In this document: piece by piece, positions 1 to 6,596 of the stretch
Layout of the letters: every line of letters begins with the position of its first letter
Numbering within the stretch: position 1 is the first letter of the stretch
Source of the DNA: a bacterium
GTDB lineage: Bacteria; Patescibacteriota; Patescibacteriia; Patescibacteriales; GWE2-39-37
Direction of reading: 5' to 3'
DNA: 13,668 nucleotides
Assembly (NCBI GenBank): GCA_021786695.1
Contig: JAJYMT010000053.1
Coordinates: 1-13,668 of the forward strand
Made by a program: the position numbers and the translations under genes
Notes under the pieces: model-generated
The model's database searches: none
Told to the model about the DNA's origin: nothing
The model's input: the letters and a program-made list of their open reading frames with translations, nothing else

Positions 1-10
1 TTTATTCAAT

Positions 11-61
11 ATTGAAGGGGGAAACCCTTGCGCTTTGCGCGAAGGGGTTTCCCCCTTCAAT
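11..61. repeat. Long imperfect palindrome (hairpin), downstream of the PilT-like gene
   Basis: Positions 11-33 pair with 37-61 around a TTT loop (34-36), with two single-base bulges (44 and 41). The stem contains a run of five G against five C. On the minus strand this is downstream of the PilT-like gene, but no clean T tract follows, so a classical intrinsic terminator is not well supported. It may act as a 3' end stabiliser or be a REP-like palindromic unit. Confidence 0.7.
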
Positions 62-86
62 ACTTCCCCCTTCCAAAGAGCTCGGA

Positions 87-140
87 GCGGGGAATGAATC
101 CCCGCCCCTCGCGAGGGCTGCACCCCACCGCAAGCGGTGG
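87..140. repeat. Cluster of three GC-rich palindromes
   Basis: Three inverted repeats stand side by side: GCGGGGA against TCCCCGC near 87-105, the perfect 12-base palindrome CCCTCGCGAGGG near 107-118, and CCCCACCG/CGGTGGGG with a CAAG loop at about 124-143. All lie just past the 3' end of the PilT-like gene. The flank towards the gene is AT-rich (about 144-168), but there is no uninterrupted T tract after any stem in the minus direction. They are either a bank of transcription-end structures or palindromic repeat units. Confidence 0.6.
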
Positions 141-158
141 GGATTTAAATAATTAAAA

Positions 159-1190
159 TTAAATTTCTCCCTGGCTCACTTCCCCCGCCTCAACCAGGTC
201 GGCCACCGCTTTTTCCATACTGACCATGCCCTCCTGCCTCGAGGTTTGGATGACGCTGTCGAGCTGATAGATCTTACCCTCACGGATCAGCGCCTTGACC
301 GCGGAGTTGACCAGCATCACCTCGAGCGCCGGAATCAGGCCGCCGCCCCGCCGCGGCAGAAGTTCCATCACGATCACCCCGAGGAGCGCGTCGGCCAATC
401 CGTAACGGGCCGCCTCATCCGGCAGGCCGGCCTTGGCGCCGTTCAGAATCTTTTCGACCGCCCTGATCGAATTGGAGGCGTTAACCTCCAGGATTACCAG
501 GGCGTTGCCGGCGGCCAGTTCCAAAATTACCGGCGCCGCCTGATCCAGCCCTTCATTTATCTCCCCGACCAGTACCACCTCCACGTCCTCTTCCAGACAG
601 TACTCCAGGGCGCTGACAAAACTTTTGGCGTCCAGGCCGACCGTCCGCTGCTCGATCATGCTTTTCTTGCTGGTAAAAGCGTATTCGACCGGCTTCTCGA
701 TGGTGATGATCCGCTGGCTCTGCGTCTTGTTTATCTCTTCGATGAGCGAGGCGGCCAGAGAGGTCTTGCCGCTGCCCTTCGGTCCGGCCACGATCAGCAG
801 GCCGGAGCCGGAATCGAGCGCCTCGATGAGCGCCGGCGGCAATTTATATTCTTTGAGGTCCCTCAGTTGTTCCGAAATAAAGAAAAAAGAACAGGCCAGC
901 ATTTTTTTCTGATAAAAGACGTTCACCCGGAAACGGAAAGAGGAGCCGAAGGTCTTGACCAGGACGATTTCTTTGTCCGCGGCCAGCTGGTTGGTTTCGT
1001 CCGCCGTCAGGAAAGAACCGATGATCTTCATCAAAAGCTCGGCCGTAACGATGTTCTCCTTTTCCATCGGCGTCAGAACGCCGCTTAAGCGCCAGGTGGG
1101 CTTGCTGCCGACGGTCAGGTGCAAGCTGGCCGCGCCGCGTTTGGCCGTCTCGGCAAGCAGACGGTTCAGTAAGATAGATGGAACCTCCAT
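159..1190 (-). CDS. Divergent PilT-like type IV pilus ATPase
   Basis: A 343-residue protein of the secretion ATPase (GspE/PilT) family, colinear with PilT over its whole length. It has a PAS-like N-terminal region with LHLTVGSKPTWRL (24-36), Walker A GPKGSGKTS (136-144) and Walker B VVLVGEI (205-211) with Glu210. The C-terminal ALIREGK (300-306) matches PilT's AIRAGE region. PilT hexamers normally power pilus retraction. Several hallmark residues are altered: the Asp box reads TIEKPVEY (163-170, Lys for Asp), GEMRD is GEINE (209-213, Asn for the conserved Arg), and the His box TLHTNSA is replaced around LEVNAS (234-239), losing its His. ATP binding looks possible, but normal retraction activity is doubtful. 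It is last in the pilus operon, 64 nt after the response regulator. The start at 1190 fits the family N-terminus and has no Shine-Dalgarno. Confidence 0.85.
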   Translation of the reverse strand: MEVPSILLNRLLAETAKRGAASLHLTVGSKPTWRLSGVLTPMEKENIVTAELLMKIIGSFLTADETNQLAADKEIVLVKTFGSSFRFRVNVFYQKKMLACSFFFISEQLRDLKEYKLPPALIEALDSGSGLLIVAGPKGSGKTSLAASLIEEINKTQSQRIITIEKPVEYAFTSKKSMIEQRTVGLDAKSFVSALEYCLEEDVEVVLVGEINEGLDQAAPVILELAAGNALVILEVNASNSIRAVEKILNGAKAGLPDEAARYGLADALLGVIVMELLPRRGGGLIPALEVMLVNSAVKALIREGKIYQLDSVIQTSRQEGMVSMEKAVADLVEAGEVSQGEI

Positions 1191-1197
1191 AGAAAAT

Positions 1198-1225
1198 TAA
1201 AAATGCAAAAATCAAAAATCAAAAT
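1198..1225. repeat. AT-rich tandem repeat with 7-bp period, before the PilT-like gene
   Basis: Four consecutive 7-bp units (plus strand taaaaat, gcaaaaa, tcaaaaa, tcaaaat) lie between the response regulator and the PilT-like gene. They share the period and A/T character of the repeats at 1642-1676 and 10979-11006. Confidence 0.6.
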
Positions 1226-1250
1226 TATCGAGTCCCGCCGATGGCGGGAC
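1225..1250 (-). terminator. Possible terminator or attenuator between response regulator and PilT-like gene
   Basis: A perfect 8-bp GC-rich stem (1232-1239 with 1243-1250, loop 1240-1242) begins 4 nt after the response regulator stop codon. In the minus direction it is followed by TCGATAATTTTGATTTTTG, which is T-rich but not a pure T tract. It could reduce read-through into the PilT-like gene or mark an mRNA processing point. In the plus direction an A/T-rich stretch with six T also follows, but no plus-strand gene ends here. Confidence 0.45.
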
Positions 1251-1254
1251 GAAA

Positions 1255-1638
1255 TTATTTTTTGTCTCCTAGCACCTTCTTTATCTTCTCCACCACTTCC
1301 GAGGGCATGAAGTGGGCCTTGATCAGATAATCAACCGCACCCAGCGCCTGGCCCTGTTCCACGTCGTCCCGCTGGCTCAGATTGGTGAGTAAGATCACCG
1401 GAATGTCTTTGGTCGCTTTGTCCGCCTTGAGCGCCTTTAAAACCTCGAAGCCGTCCATCTTCGGCAGCAGCACGTCGAGCAGGATGATGCTCGGTTTTTC
1501 TTTGCCGGCCAGCTTCAGGCCCTTTTCTCCGTCTTCCGCCAGCACTACCACGAATCCCTCCATCTCGAACTTGGTCGCGTACATGCTTAACAGGAACGGA
1601 TCGTCCTCGACCAGCAAAATTTTGATGTTGTTCGCCAT
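1255..1638 (-). CDS. Single-domain response regulator (CheY/PilG/PilH-like)
   Basis: A 127-residue stand-alone receiver domain with no output domain. The acidic pocket is Glu11-Asp12-Asp13, the phosphorylation site is Asp55 in LLDVLLPKMDG, and Thr85 and Lys107 occupy the conserved switch and lysine positions. Such proteins work by phosphorylation-dependent protein contacts. Its place between pilB and the PilT-like gene suggests control of pilus motors, as PilG and PilH do for twitching in Pseudomonas, but that link is inferred from position alone. No histidine kinase lies in the window. It sits in the operon's two widest gaps (42 and 64 nt), each holding AT-rich 7-bp-period repeats, which suggests the gene was inserted into an older pilus operon. 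No Shine-Dalgarno is visible. Confidence 0.92.
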   Translation of the reverse strand: MANNIKILLVEDDPFLLSMYATKFEMEGFVVVLAEDGEKGLKLAGKEKPSIILLDVLLPKMDGFEVLKALKADKATKDIPVILLTNLSQRDDVEQGQALGAVDYLIKAHFMPSEVVEKIKKVLGDKK

Positions 1639-1641
1639 ACA

Positions 1642-1676
1642 TTAAATTTAAAATTTATAATTTGAAATTTAAAATT
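1642..1676. repeat. AT-rich tandem repeat with 7-bp period, before the response regulator
   Basis: Five back-to-back 7-bp units fit T-N-[AT]-A-A-T-T on the plus strand (1642-1648, 1649-1655, 1656-1662, 1663-1669, 1670-1676). They fill almost the whole gap between pilB and the response regulator start. The tract could also carry weak promoter activity because of its A/T content, but no paired -35/-10 stands out. Confidence 0.7.
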
Positions 1677-1680
1677 AACC

Positions 1681-3426
1681 CTAATCCCTCATCACTCTGA
1701 ACACCTCTTCCATGGTGGTCGCGCCCTGCAAGACCTTGATGATGCCGTCCTGCTTGATGGAGATGAATTCCTGGCTGGCCTTGATATCTTCCAATTTGAG
1801 CGCGGTCGGCCGTTCGATCACGATGTCGCGGATCGGATCGTTGACGTCGATCACCTCGACCACCGCCACCCGTCCGGCATAGCCGGTATTGCCGCAGCGC
1901 GGACAGCCCTTGCCTTTGTAAAAATGCAATTTGTCCGGATTGTAATCCGGCATCCTTTTCGCCAAGAGTTCTTTGGGGATTTTCCCCAGTTCCTGCCTCA
2001 CCTCGTCCCAGACCTCGGGCGGCAATTCTTCTTCGATCTTGCAGTAGCGGCAGATCTTGCGCGCCAGGCGCTGGGCCACCACCGTGTTCAGGGTCGAGCC
2101 CAGGAGGAACGGCTCCACCTTCATGTCCAGAAGGCGCGGAATGGCGCCGAAAGCGTCGTTGGTGTGCATGGTCGAGAGCACCAGATGACCGGTGAGCGAG
2201 GCATGGATCGCCAGTTCGGCCGTTTCCATGTCGCGGATCTCGCCGACCATGATGATGTCCGGGTCCTGGCGCAAAAAACTCCGCAGGCCGGCGGCGAAAG
2301 TGTAGCCGATCTCCGGCTTGATCTGCGACTGGTTGACGCCGGGCAGAAAATATTCGACCGGGTCTTCCAGGGTGGAGATGTTCACCCCCTCTTTGTTCAC
2401 CATATTGAGGATCGAGTACAGCGTGGTTGATTTGCCGGAGCCGGTCGGACCGGTCACCAGGAGCATCTTGTTGGTCTTTTGGATGTTTTTCTTGATTACG
2501 CCCAGGCCCGGCTCGGAAAATCCCAGGTCCTCCAGGGTCGGCGCTCCCTTGGTGACGTCCAGGACGCGCATCACCACCTTTTCTTCGCCGATCACCGGCA
2601 GGATCGAGACGCGGAAGTCGACTTCCTTGCCGTTCACCACCTGGCGGATGCGGCCGTCCTGCGGAATCCGGGTCTCGTCCAATTTAAGATTCGCCAACAC
2701 CTTGATGCGCGCCACCACCGCCCGATAGATGTTTTTCGGCAGAATCAGCGTGGTCTTTAGCACGCCGTCGATCCGGTACCTGACTCTGGCCTCTTTATTG
2801 AGCGGCTCGATATGGATGTCGGAGGCGCCGCCCTCCACCGCGTGGCGGATCACCACCGAAACGATCTTGGCGACCGGCGCGCTCTCGACCACCTCCTCGA
2901 ATTTTTCTTTGTCTTCCGCGCGCTCGGTGCTATCGGCCTGCTCCTCCTCTTCTTTGGCCTGCACCGCCTCGGAAATTTCCTTGCTGAAATTTTTGTATTG
3001 TTTGTAGGCCTGCTGAAAGCTGTTCTTGGAGACCAGATAATATTTTACCTGCAATCCCTGCTTTTTCACCAAAAAATTCACCGCCTCGAAGGCCTTGAAA
3101 TTGTCCGGATCGGTGATGCCGACCGAGATCGTCGCGCCCTCTTTGTCGATGCAGATGATTTTGTAGTTGTCCGCCACCTCGACCGGAAACAGGTTGATCA
3201 CCTCTTCGCCGATCTTCTTGTTGCTTAAGTTAAGATAGGCCAAGCCGTACACCGCCGCCTTGGCCTCGACCAGCTTTTCCGGATCGACGATCTCCTTGGC
3301 CAAGAGCAGTTCCTCCGCGTTCTGGCCGCTTGAAGCCATGCTAAGCTTGATCTCCGAAAATTGCTGGTCGGAAATCAAACCGTCGCGATATAACTTATCC
3401 AGGAGTTCATCCTGTCTTGTCAGCAT
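1681..3426 (-). CDS. pilB: Type IV pilus extension ATPase PilB (GspE/PilB family)
   Basis: A 581-residue protein, the usual PilB size. The N-terminal MshEN/GspE_N region covers about 1-145. A charged Glu-rich linker (157-180) follows, then the catalytic core: Walker A GPTGSGKST (326-334), Asp box TLEDPVEY (352-359), Walker B IIMVGEIRD (391-399) and His box TMHTND (419-424). Two CxxC pairs (Cys459/Cys462 and Cys508/Cys511) form the metal-binding insert typical of PilB and GspE. All catalytic motifs are intact, in contrast to the PilT-like protein of the same operon. PilB hexamers in the cytoplasm drive pilin assembly by ATP hydrolysis. The gene begins 2 nt after the PilP-like gene, so translational coupling is likely. 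No Shine-Dalgarno is visible. Confidence 0.96.
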   Translation of the reverse strand: MLTRQDELLDKLYRDGLISDQQFSEIKLSMASSGQNAEELLLAKEIVDPEKLVEAKAAVYGLAYLNLSNKKIGEEVINLFPVEVADNYKIICIDKEGATISVGITDPDNFKAFEAVNFLVKKQGLQVKYYLVSKNSFQQAYKQYKNFSKEISEAVQAKEEEEQADSTERAEDKEKFEEVVESAPVAKIVSVVIRHAVEGGASDIHIEPLNKEARVRYRIDGVLKTTLILPKNIYRAVVARIKVLANLKLDETRIPQDGRIRQVVNGKEVDFRVSILPVIGEEKVVMRVLDVTKGAPTLEDLGFSEPGLGVIKKNIQKTNKMLLVTGPTGSGKSTTLYSILNMVNKEGVNISTLEDPVEYFLPGVNQSQIKPEIGYTFAAGLRSFLRQDPDIIMVGEIRDMETAELAIHASLTGHLVLSTMHTNDAFGAIPRLLDMKVEPFLLGSTLNTVVAQRLARKICRYCKIEEELPPEVWDEVRQELGKIPKELLAKRMPDYNPDKLHFYKGKGCPRCGNTGYAGRVAVVEVIDVNDPIRDIVIERPTALKLEDIKASQEFISIKQDGIIKVLQGATTMEEVFRVMRD

Positions 3427-3428
3427 AG

Positions 3429-3788
3429 TTATTGGTTTGAACCGCTTTCACTGCTCGTCGCCTTTAATTTCGGAACGAAAGGATTGGTCTTGCCGACCAG
3501 CGGCTTGTTTTCTGCCGATTTCGGGAACTCCAACAGGGTGCGGAAACGGCTGTCGTTAAAAATATTCAGGTCGAATTTTTTCAACCGGTCAAGGCCGTAT
3601 TTCGGCTTGATGATGACCGCGTAATCCTTGAGATCCAAACTTCCATCCTCGCCCAAGGTGCTTTCTTCGGAACCGCTGGCGGAAAAATAGTTAAACAACA
3701 GATAGCCGGCTACGATCGCGGCGACCGCTCCCAGGGCGATTAAATAATAGGTCGTGGTTTTTCTGCTGGTATTTTTGGTGGCGAGCAT
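3429..3788 (-). CDS. PilP-like pilus assembly protein (positional assignment)
   Basis: A 119-residue protein with a short basic cytoplasmic N-terminus, one membrane helix (about 14-35) and a small external domain. The C-terminal stretch ends in VGKTNPFVPK (98-107), reminiscent of the Asn/Asp-Pro-Phe motif near the end of PilP and related proteins. It lies directly after PilO (4 nt gap) and before PilB (2 nt), where PilP sits in the pilMNOP order. Canonical PilP is a longer lipoprotein with a beta-domain. This protein has no lipobox cysteine and is shorter, so it would be a membrane-anchored reduced counterpart. Fold-level homology is not established from sequence reading. Confidence 0.6.
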   Translation of the reverse strand: MLATKNTSRKTTTYYLIALGAVAAIVAGYLLFNYFSASGSEESTLGEDGSLDLKDYAVIIKPKYGLDRLKKFDLNIFNDSRFRTLLEFPKSAENKPLVGKTNPFVPKLKATSSESGSNQ

Positions 3789-3792
3789 CGAT

Positions 3793-4407
3793 TTATTTCA
3801 AATAATAAGCCGTCATGGATATAGAGCCGGATTCATTCTGCGGGTTGTAGCCCAAATTGCTGATATCGATCAGCCGCAAACTGTTTTCCAGGGTGGCGAG
3901 AAAATTCTTGAAGCCGCCGTAACTCAAGCCGCCGACGCTCATGGTGATCTGCACCGTGCCGACGCCGCCGGGCACCTTGTTGTTCGGCCCGGCCGGCACG
4001 CCGTCGCTTTTGGACGGCATCACCGACAAGCTGGACAGCAAGACGCCGTTTTTTTCGCAGACCAGCTGCAGCTTCTCGAACAGATCCTCGACTTGCGGAT
4101 CGTTGGGCAGAAATTTTTTTATCTTGTCCAGGTTGTCCAGGCGCACGTTATTGTAGCTTTGGTTGATTTCTTTAAGTTTGTTCAGATAGCGGGAAAGATC
4201 AGAAAATTTCTGATCCAGATTGTCGTTGACCAGCGCCAGTTTTTTGCCCACCTGCTTATATTTCGGTCCGATCACCAGCACATAACCGAAAATCAGAATC
4301 AGCGCCACGACCAAAACCAGCAGCCAATTGAAATAAGCCGACATAAAACCGTTGAGCCGGTTAAGGCGCGCGTTTTTGGCGGATGTTTTGTTCAAATTTC
4401 TCTCCAT
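3793..4407 (-). CDS. pilO: PilO-like inner-membrane pilus alignment protein
   Basis: A 204-residue bitopic protein. It has a basic cytoplasmic N-terminus, a membrane helix at about 26-46, a coiled-coil segment (about 50-95) and a C-terminal ferredoxin-like domain that includes SYGGFKNFLATLENSLRLID (163-182). This last segment matches the PilO pattern of a helix after a beta-strand followed by a short strand. PilO pairs with PilN to align the inner-membrane platform with the rest of the pilus machine. It starts 3 nt after pilN and ends 4 nt before the PilP-like gene, within one transcription unit. No Shine-Dalgarno is seen, so coupling to the upstream stop is likely. Confidence 0.85.
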   Translation of the reverse strand: MERNLNKTSAKNARLNRLNGFMSAYFNWLLVLVVALILIFGYVLVIGPKYKQVGKKLALVNDNLDQKFSDLSRYLNKLKEINQSYNNVRLDNLDKIKKFLPNDPQVEDLFEKLQLVCEKNGVLLSSLSVMPSKSDGVPAGPNNKVPGGVGTVQITMSVGGLSYGGFKNFLATLENSLRLIDISNLGYNPQNESGSISMTAYYLK

Positions 4408-4410
4408 CGA

Positions 4411-5409
4411 TTATTGTTGATCGATCTTCTTGTTGAATAACTCCGGCTTGACCTTGAATGACAGGGAAAAATTAATGGTGCTTTCGCCGCCGCTTTTGTT
4501 CTGCACCAGGGTGCCGCTCTCCGATTCGGCTTTCTCGACCAGCTTATTCGCCTTGAAAGCCCGCAACTGGTCGGCCAGGGTCTTGAAATCCTTGCCGGTG
4601 GCGGCCAAGGTATACTCGCCGCTCAAATCGCCGCTGAAACCGCTGAAAGTGACGTCGAACAGGGTATTCTGTTCCAAAAAGGCGAAAAAATTAGTCCAAT
4701 AAATATGCTGGTTCAAGAGATCTTTGATCAGCTCCAGCTTTTTTTGAAAAATCAGAATTTCCTCGATGCCCTTTTCCTCTTCGGCAATCTGCTTATTGAG
4801 CATGGTGAATTTCTGCGTATTCTCGATCGTATCGTTGATCTTCTTCTCCTCCCAGATGACCAGCGCCTGATAAGAGCCGGCCAGGACCAGACCGGACAGA
4901 ATGATATAAAAAAACAACACCAGGATGTTCCGTTTCCAGTCGAAAACCATCACCACCTCGTTGCGGATCAGGTTGGTGGTCAGGATGTTGCCGCTTGAAG
5001 CATCGTCCGGTTTCTTTTTGAACATACCCTTGAAGCCGCCTAAAAGCGCCGCCAGGCCCTCGCTCCGCTTTTCGCCGCCAGGCCCGGGCGGTTGTTTGAC
5101 GGCGGCGGCTTTGCCGGCATCGCTCTGCATCGCTAAGATGCCGCCCGACCTCGGTTTTTTCTCTTTCTCCGCTTCCGAAACGGCCGCGGCCGGCTGCTCT
5201 TTTTCACGCACGAACTGCTTGATCATCTGCATCGCCTCGGCGCGGTTCGCCGGCTGGACGGTCTCTTTGTTTTTAAGCAAACCAAGCCAGCCGTCGGCCG
5301 ATTTTTCTTCGGCCGGCGGTTCGGTCCACTGGACGTTATTTTGAGCGGTTTTGGCGGCCGGTTTGGGCTTCTGTCCGCTCGGATCGTTTACGAAACTGAT
5401 TTCCTCCAT
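4411..5409 (-). CDS. pilN: PilN-like pilus assembly protein with a long cytoplasmic extension
   Basis: A 332-residue protein. Residues 1-160 are mostly low-complexity and charged (Pro, Ala, Lys, Glu rich). A membrane helix at about 161-185 follows, then a coiled coil (about 186-235) and a PilN-type domain whose pattern YWTNFFAFLEQNTL (237-250) is typical of PilN/Fimbrial assembly proteins. Classical PilN is about 180-200 residues with only a short cytoplasmic tail that binds PilM. Here the tail is about eight times longer. The first residues MEEISFVNDP, or the segment TTNLIRNEVV (144-153) just before the helix, could be the PilM-contact peptide. The gene follows pilM by 23 nt and precedes pilO by 3 nt. 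Confidence 0.82.
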   Translation of the reverse strand: MEEISFVNDPSGQKPKPAAKTAQNNVQWTEPPAEEKSADGWLGLLKNKETVQPANRAEAMQMIKQFVREKEQPAAAVSEAEKEKKPRSGGILAMQSDAGKAAAVKQPPGPGGEKRSEGLAALLGGFKGMFKKKPDDASSGNILTTNLIRNEVVMVFDWKRNILVLFFYIILSGLVLAGSYQALVIWEEKKINDTIENTQKFTMLNKQIAEEEKGIEEILIFQKKLELIKDLLNQHIYWTNFFAFLEQNTLFDVTFSGFSGDLSGEYTLAATGKDFKTLADQLRAFKANKLVEKAESESGTLVQNKSGGESTINFSLSFKVKPELFNKKIDQQ

Positions 5410-5432
5410 TATTTTTCGATAAGTTTATCCGT

Positions 5433-6473
5433 TTAATCCAGCTGCCTTAGCGCCAGGCCGGCCGAGACCGCCATGCGCGGCCCGATCTCGTCCAGCACCT
5501 GCTTCAATTCGACCGGGTAAGAGATGCGCGACCAGGGGCTCGCCAGCACCACGTTGATGTTCAAAAGTTTTGCCAGATAATTGCTGAGATTGGGCAGCAG
5601 CGAGGCGCCGCCGGAGAGCAATATCCGCTCCACTTTGCTGGTGTTCTTGTTTTGGAAAAGATTCAGGACGAATTTTATCTCGTTGATCACCGGCCCCAGG
5701 GTCTCGATGATCGTCTTGGGCACGATTTCCTCAGTCGAATCGAGCGAACCGATCCCCAGATCGTATTTGAACTGTTCGGCGCGCTCCAGGCCGATGCTCA
5801 AATTATTGCCGAGCGCTTTGGTGACGGTCACGCCGCCGATGTCCAAACTGCGGTTGATGGTCGGGATGCCCTTTTCCACGATCGAGATATCGGTCGAGTT
5901 GGTGCCGAGTTCAACCATCATCACCGTCGTCTGGTCGTGCCCGAGCAGGGCGCGGACCAGAGAAAAGGTCTCGGTTTCGAGCGACAACAGTGTCAGCTGG
6001 GCCTCCTTGAAAATTTCGATGTAACGCTTGACCAAAGTCCGCGGCGCGCCGGTCAAGAGTACTTTGACGTTGCCTTTTTCCAAGGAGGGGTCCTCGATCT
6101 TTTTCCAGTCCAGGATCATTTCTTCGAGCGGGATTGGAATCACCTTTTTCGCCTCCCAGTGGACGGCCGAAGCCAGGTCTTTCTTGTCGACATTGACCAG
6201 GGTCAGGACCGAAGAAAAAACCGAATAGGTCGGCAGGGCGGACACCACCCGCCGGCTCGACATCCCCGCCTCCAAAATTATCTTATTGATCGCCTTGGCG
6301 GTCTTTTTGACGTTGTTTTGCCAGTCGCTCGTCAATTTTCCGGCGGTATTCTCGCAAAAACCATAGGAAGCGAGCTTGTTTTTGTCTCCATCCTTGATCA
6401 GTTCGACGATTTTGATGCTCGAGGTGCCGATATCGACCCCCAAACATCCCGCCGGCTTGGAAAATAAGGACAT
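5433..6473 (-). CDS. pilM: Type IV pilus actin-like ATPase PilM
   Basis: A 346-residue actin-fold protein of the PilM/FtsA type. The phosphate-1 motif is GVDIGTSSIKIVEL (12-25), the phosphate-2 region is MVELGTNSTDISIV (186-199), and the adenosine motif is ILLSGGASLLPNL (284-296). DIGGVTVTKAL (211-221) is also typical. PilM binds the PilN tail on the cytoplasmic side and joins the PilN/PilO platform to the motor ATPases. It is the first gene of the minus-strand pilus operon, preceded by two promoter-like sequences in 6506-6575. Length and motifs are complete, and the start at 6473 puts the phosphate-1 motif at the expected distance from the N-terminus. Confidence 0.94.
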   Translation of the reverse strand: MSLFSKPAGCLGVDIGTSSIKIVELIKDGDKNKLASYGFCENTAGKLTSDWQNNVKKTAKAINKIILEAGMSSRRVVSALPTYSVFSSVLTLVNVDKKDLASAVHWEAKKVIPIPLEEMILDWKKIEDPSLEKGNVKVLLTGAPRTLVKRYIEIFKEAQLTLLSLETETFSLVRALLGHDQTTVMMVELGTNSTDISIVEKGIPTINRSLDIGGVTVTKALGNNLSIGLERAEQFKYDLGIGSLDSTEEIVPKTIIETLGPVINEIKFVLNLFQNKNTSKVERILLSGGASLLPNLSNYLAKLLNINVVLASPWSRISYPVELKQVLDEIGPRMAVSAGLALRQLD

Positions 6474-6486
6474 AATCGATTAAACC

Positions 6487-6515
6487 TTTATTAACTTACC
6501 AATATATTATATAAT
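6487..6515 (+). promoter_or_regulatory. Possible plus-strand promoter of the propeller-dsb-radA operon
   Basis: TATAAT at 6510-6515 has a weak -35 (TTTATT, 6487-6492) at 17 bp. The A/T-rich divergent gap makes chance matches likely. Another weak option is TATTAA shortly before the start codon at 6597, which would give a very short leader. Confidence 0.25.
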
Positions 6516-6534
6516 AATAACATCCTGGCGGCAA
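6506..6534 (-). promoter_or_regulatory. Sigma70-type promoter P1 of the pil operon
   Basis: On the minus strand, TTGCCG (6529-6534) and a perfect TATAAT (6506-6511) are separated by 17 bp. Transcription would start near 6499 and give a leader of about 26 nt before pilM. Confidence 0.6.
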
Positions 6535-6545
6535 AACTTTTATAA

Positions 6546-6575
6546 ATTATACCATAAAAACGCCCGCGGCGCCAA
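6546..6575 (-). promoter_or_regulatory. Sigma70-type promoter P2 of the pil operon (extended -10)
   Basis: On the minus strand, TTGGCG (6570-6575) and TATAAT (6546-6551) are separated by 18 bp, with a TG dinucleotide one base before the -10 (TGGTATAAT), the extended -10 form. A start near 6539 would give a leader of about 66 nt that runs through P1. Confidence 0.6.
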
Positions 6576-6596
6576 AGCCGTATTAACGACAAAACT

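Noticed and set aside
246..1088. A 280-codon open frame on the plus strand opposite the PilT-like gene
   Set aside because: The minus-strand protein has clear family motifs; the plus frame is rich in Arg, Gln, Asp and His without any motif, as expected for a shadow frame in GC-rich sequence.
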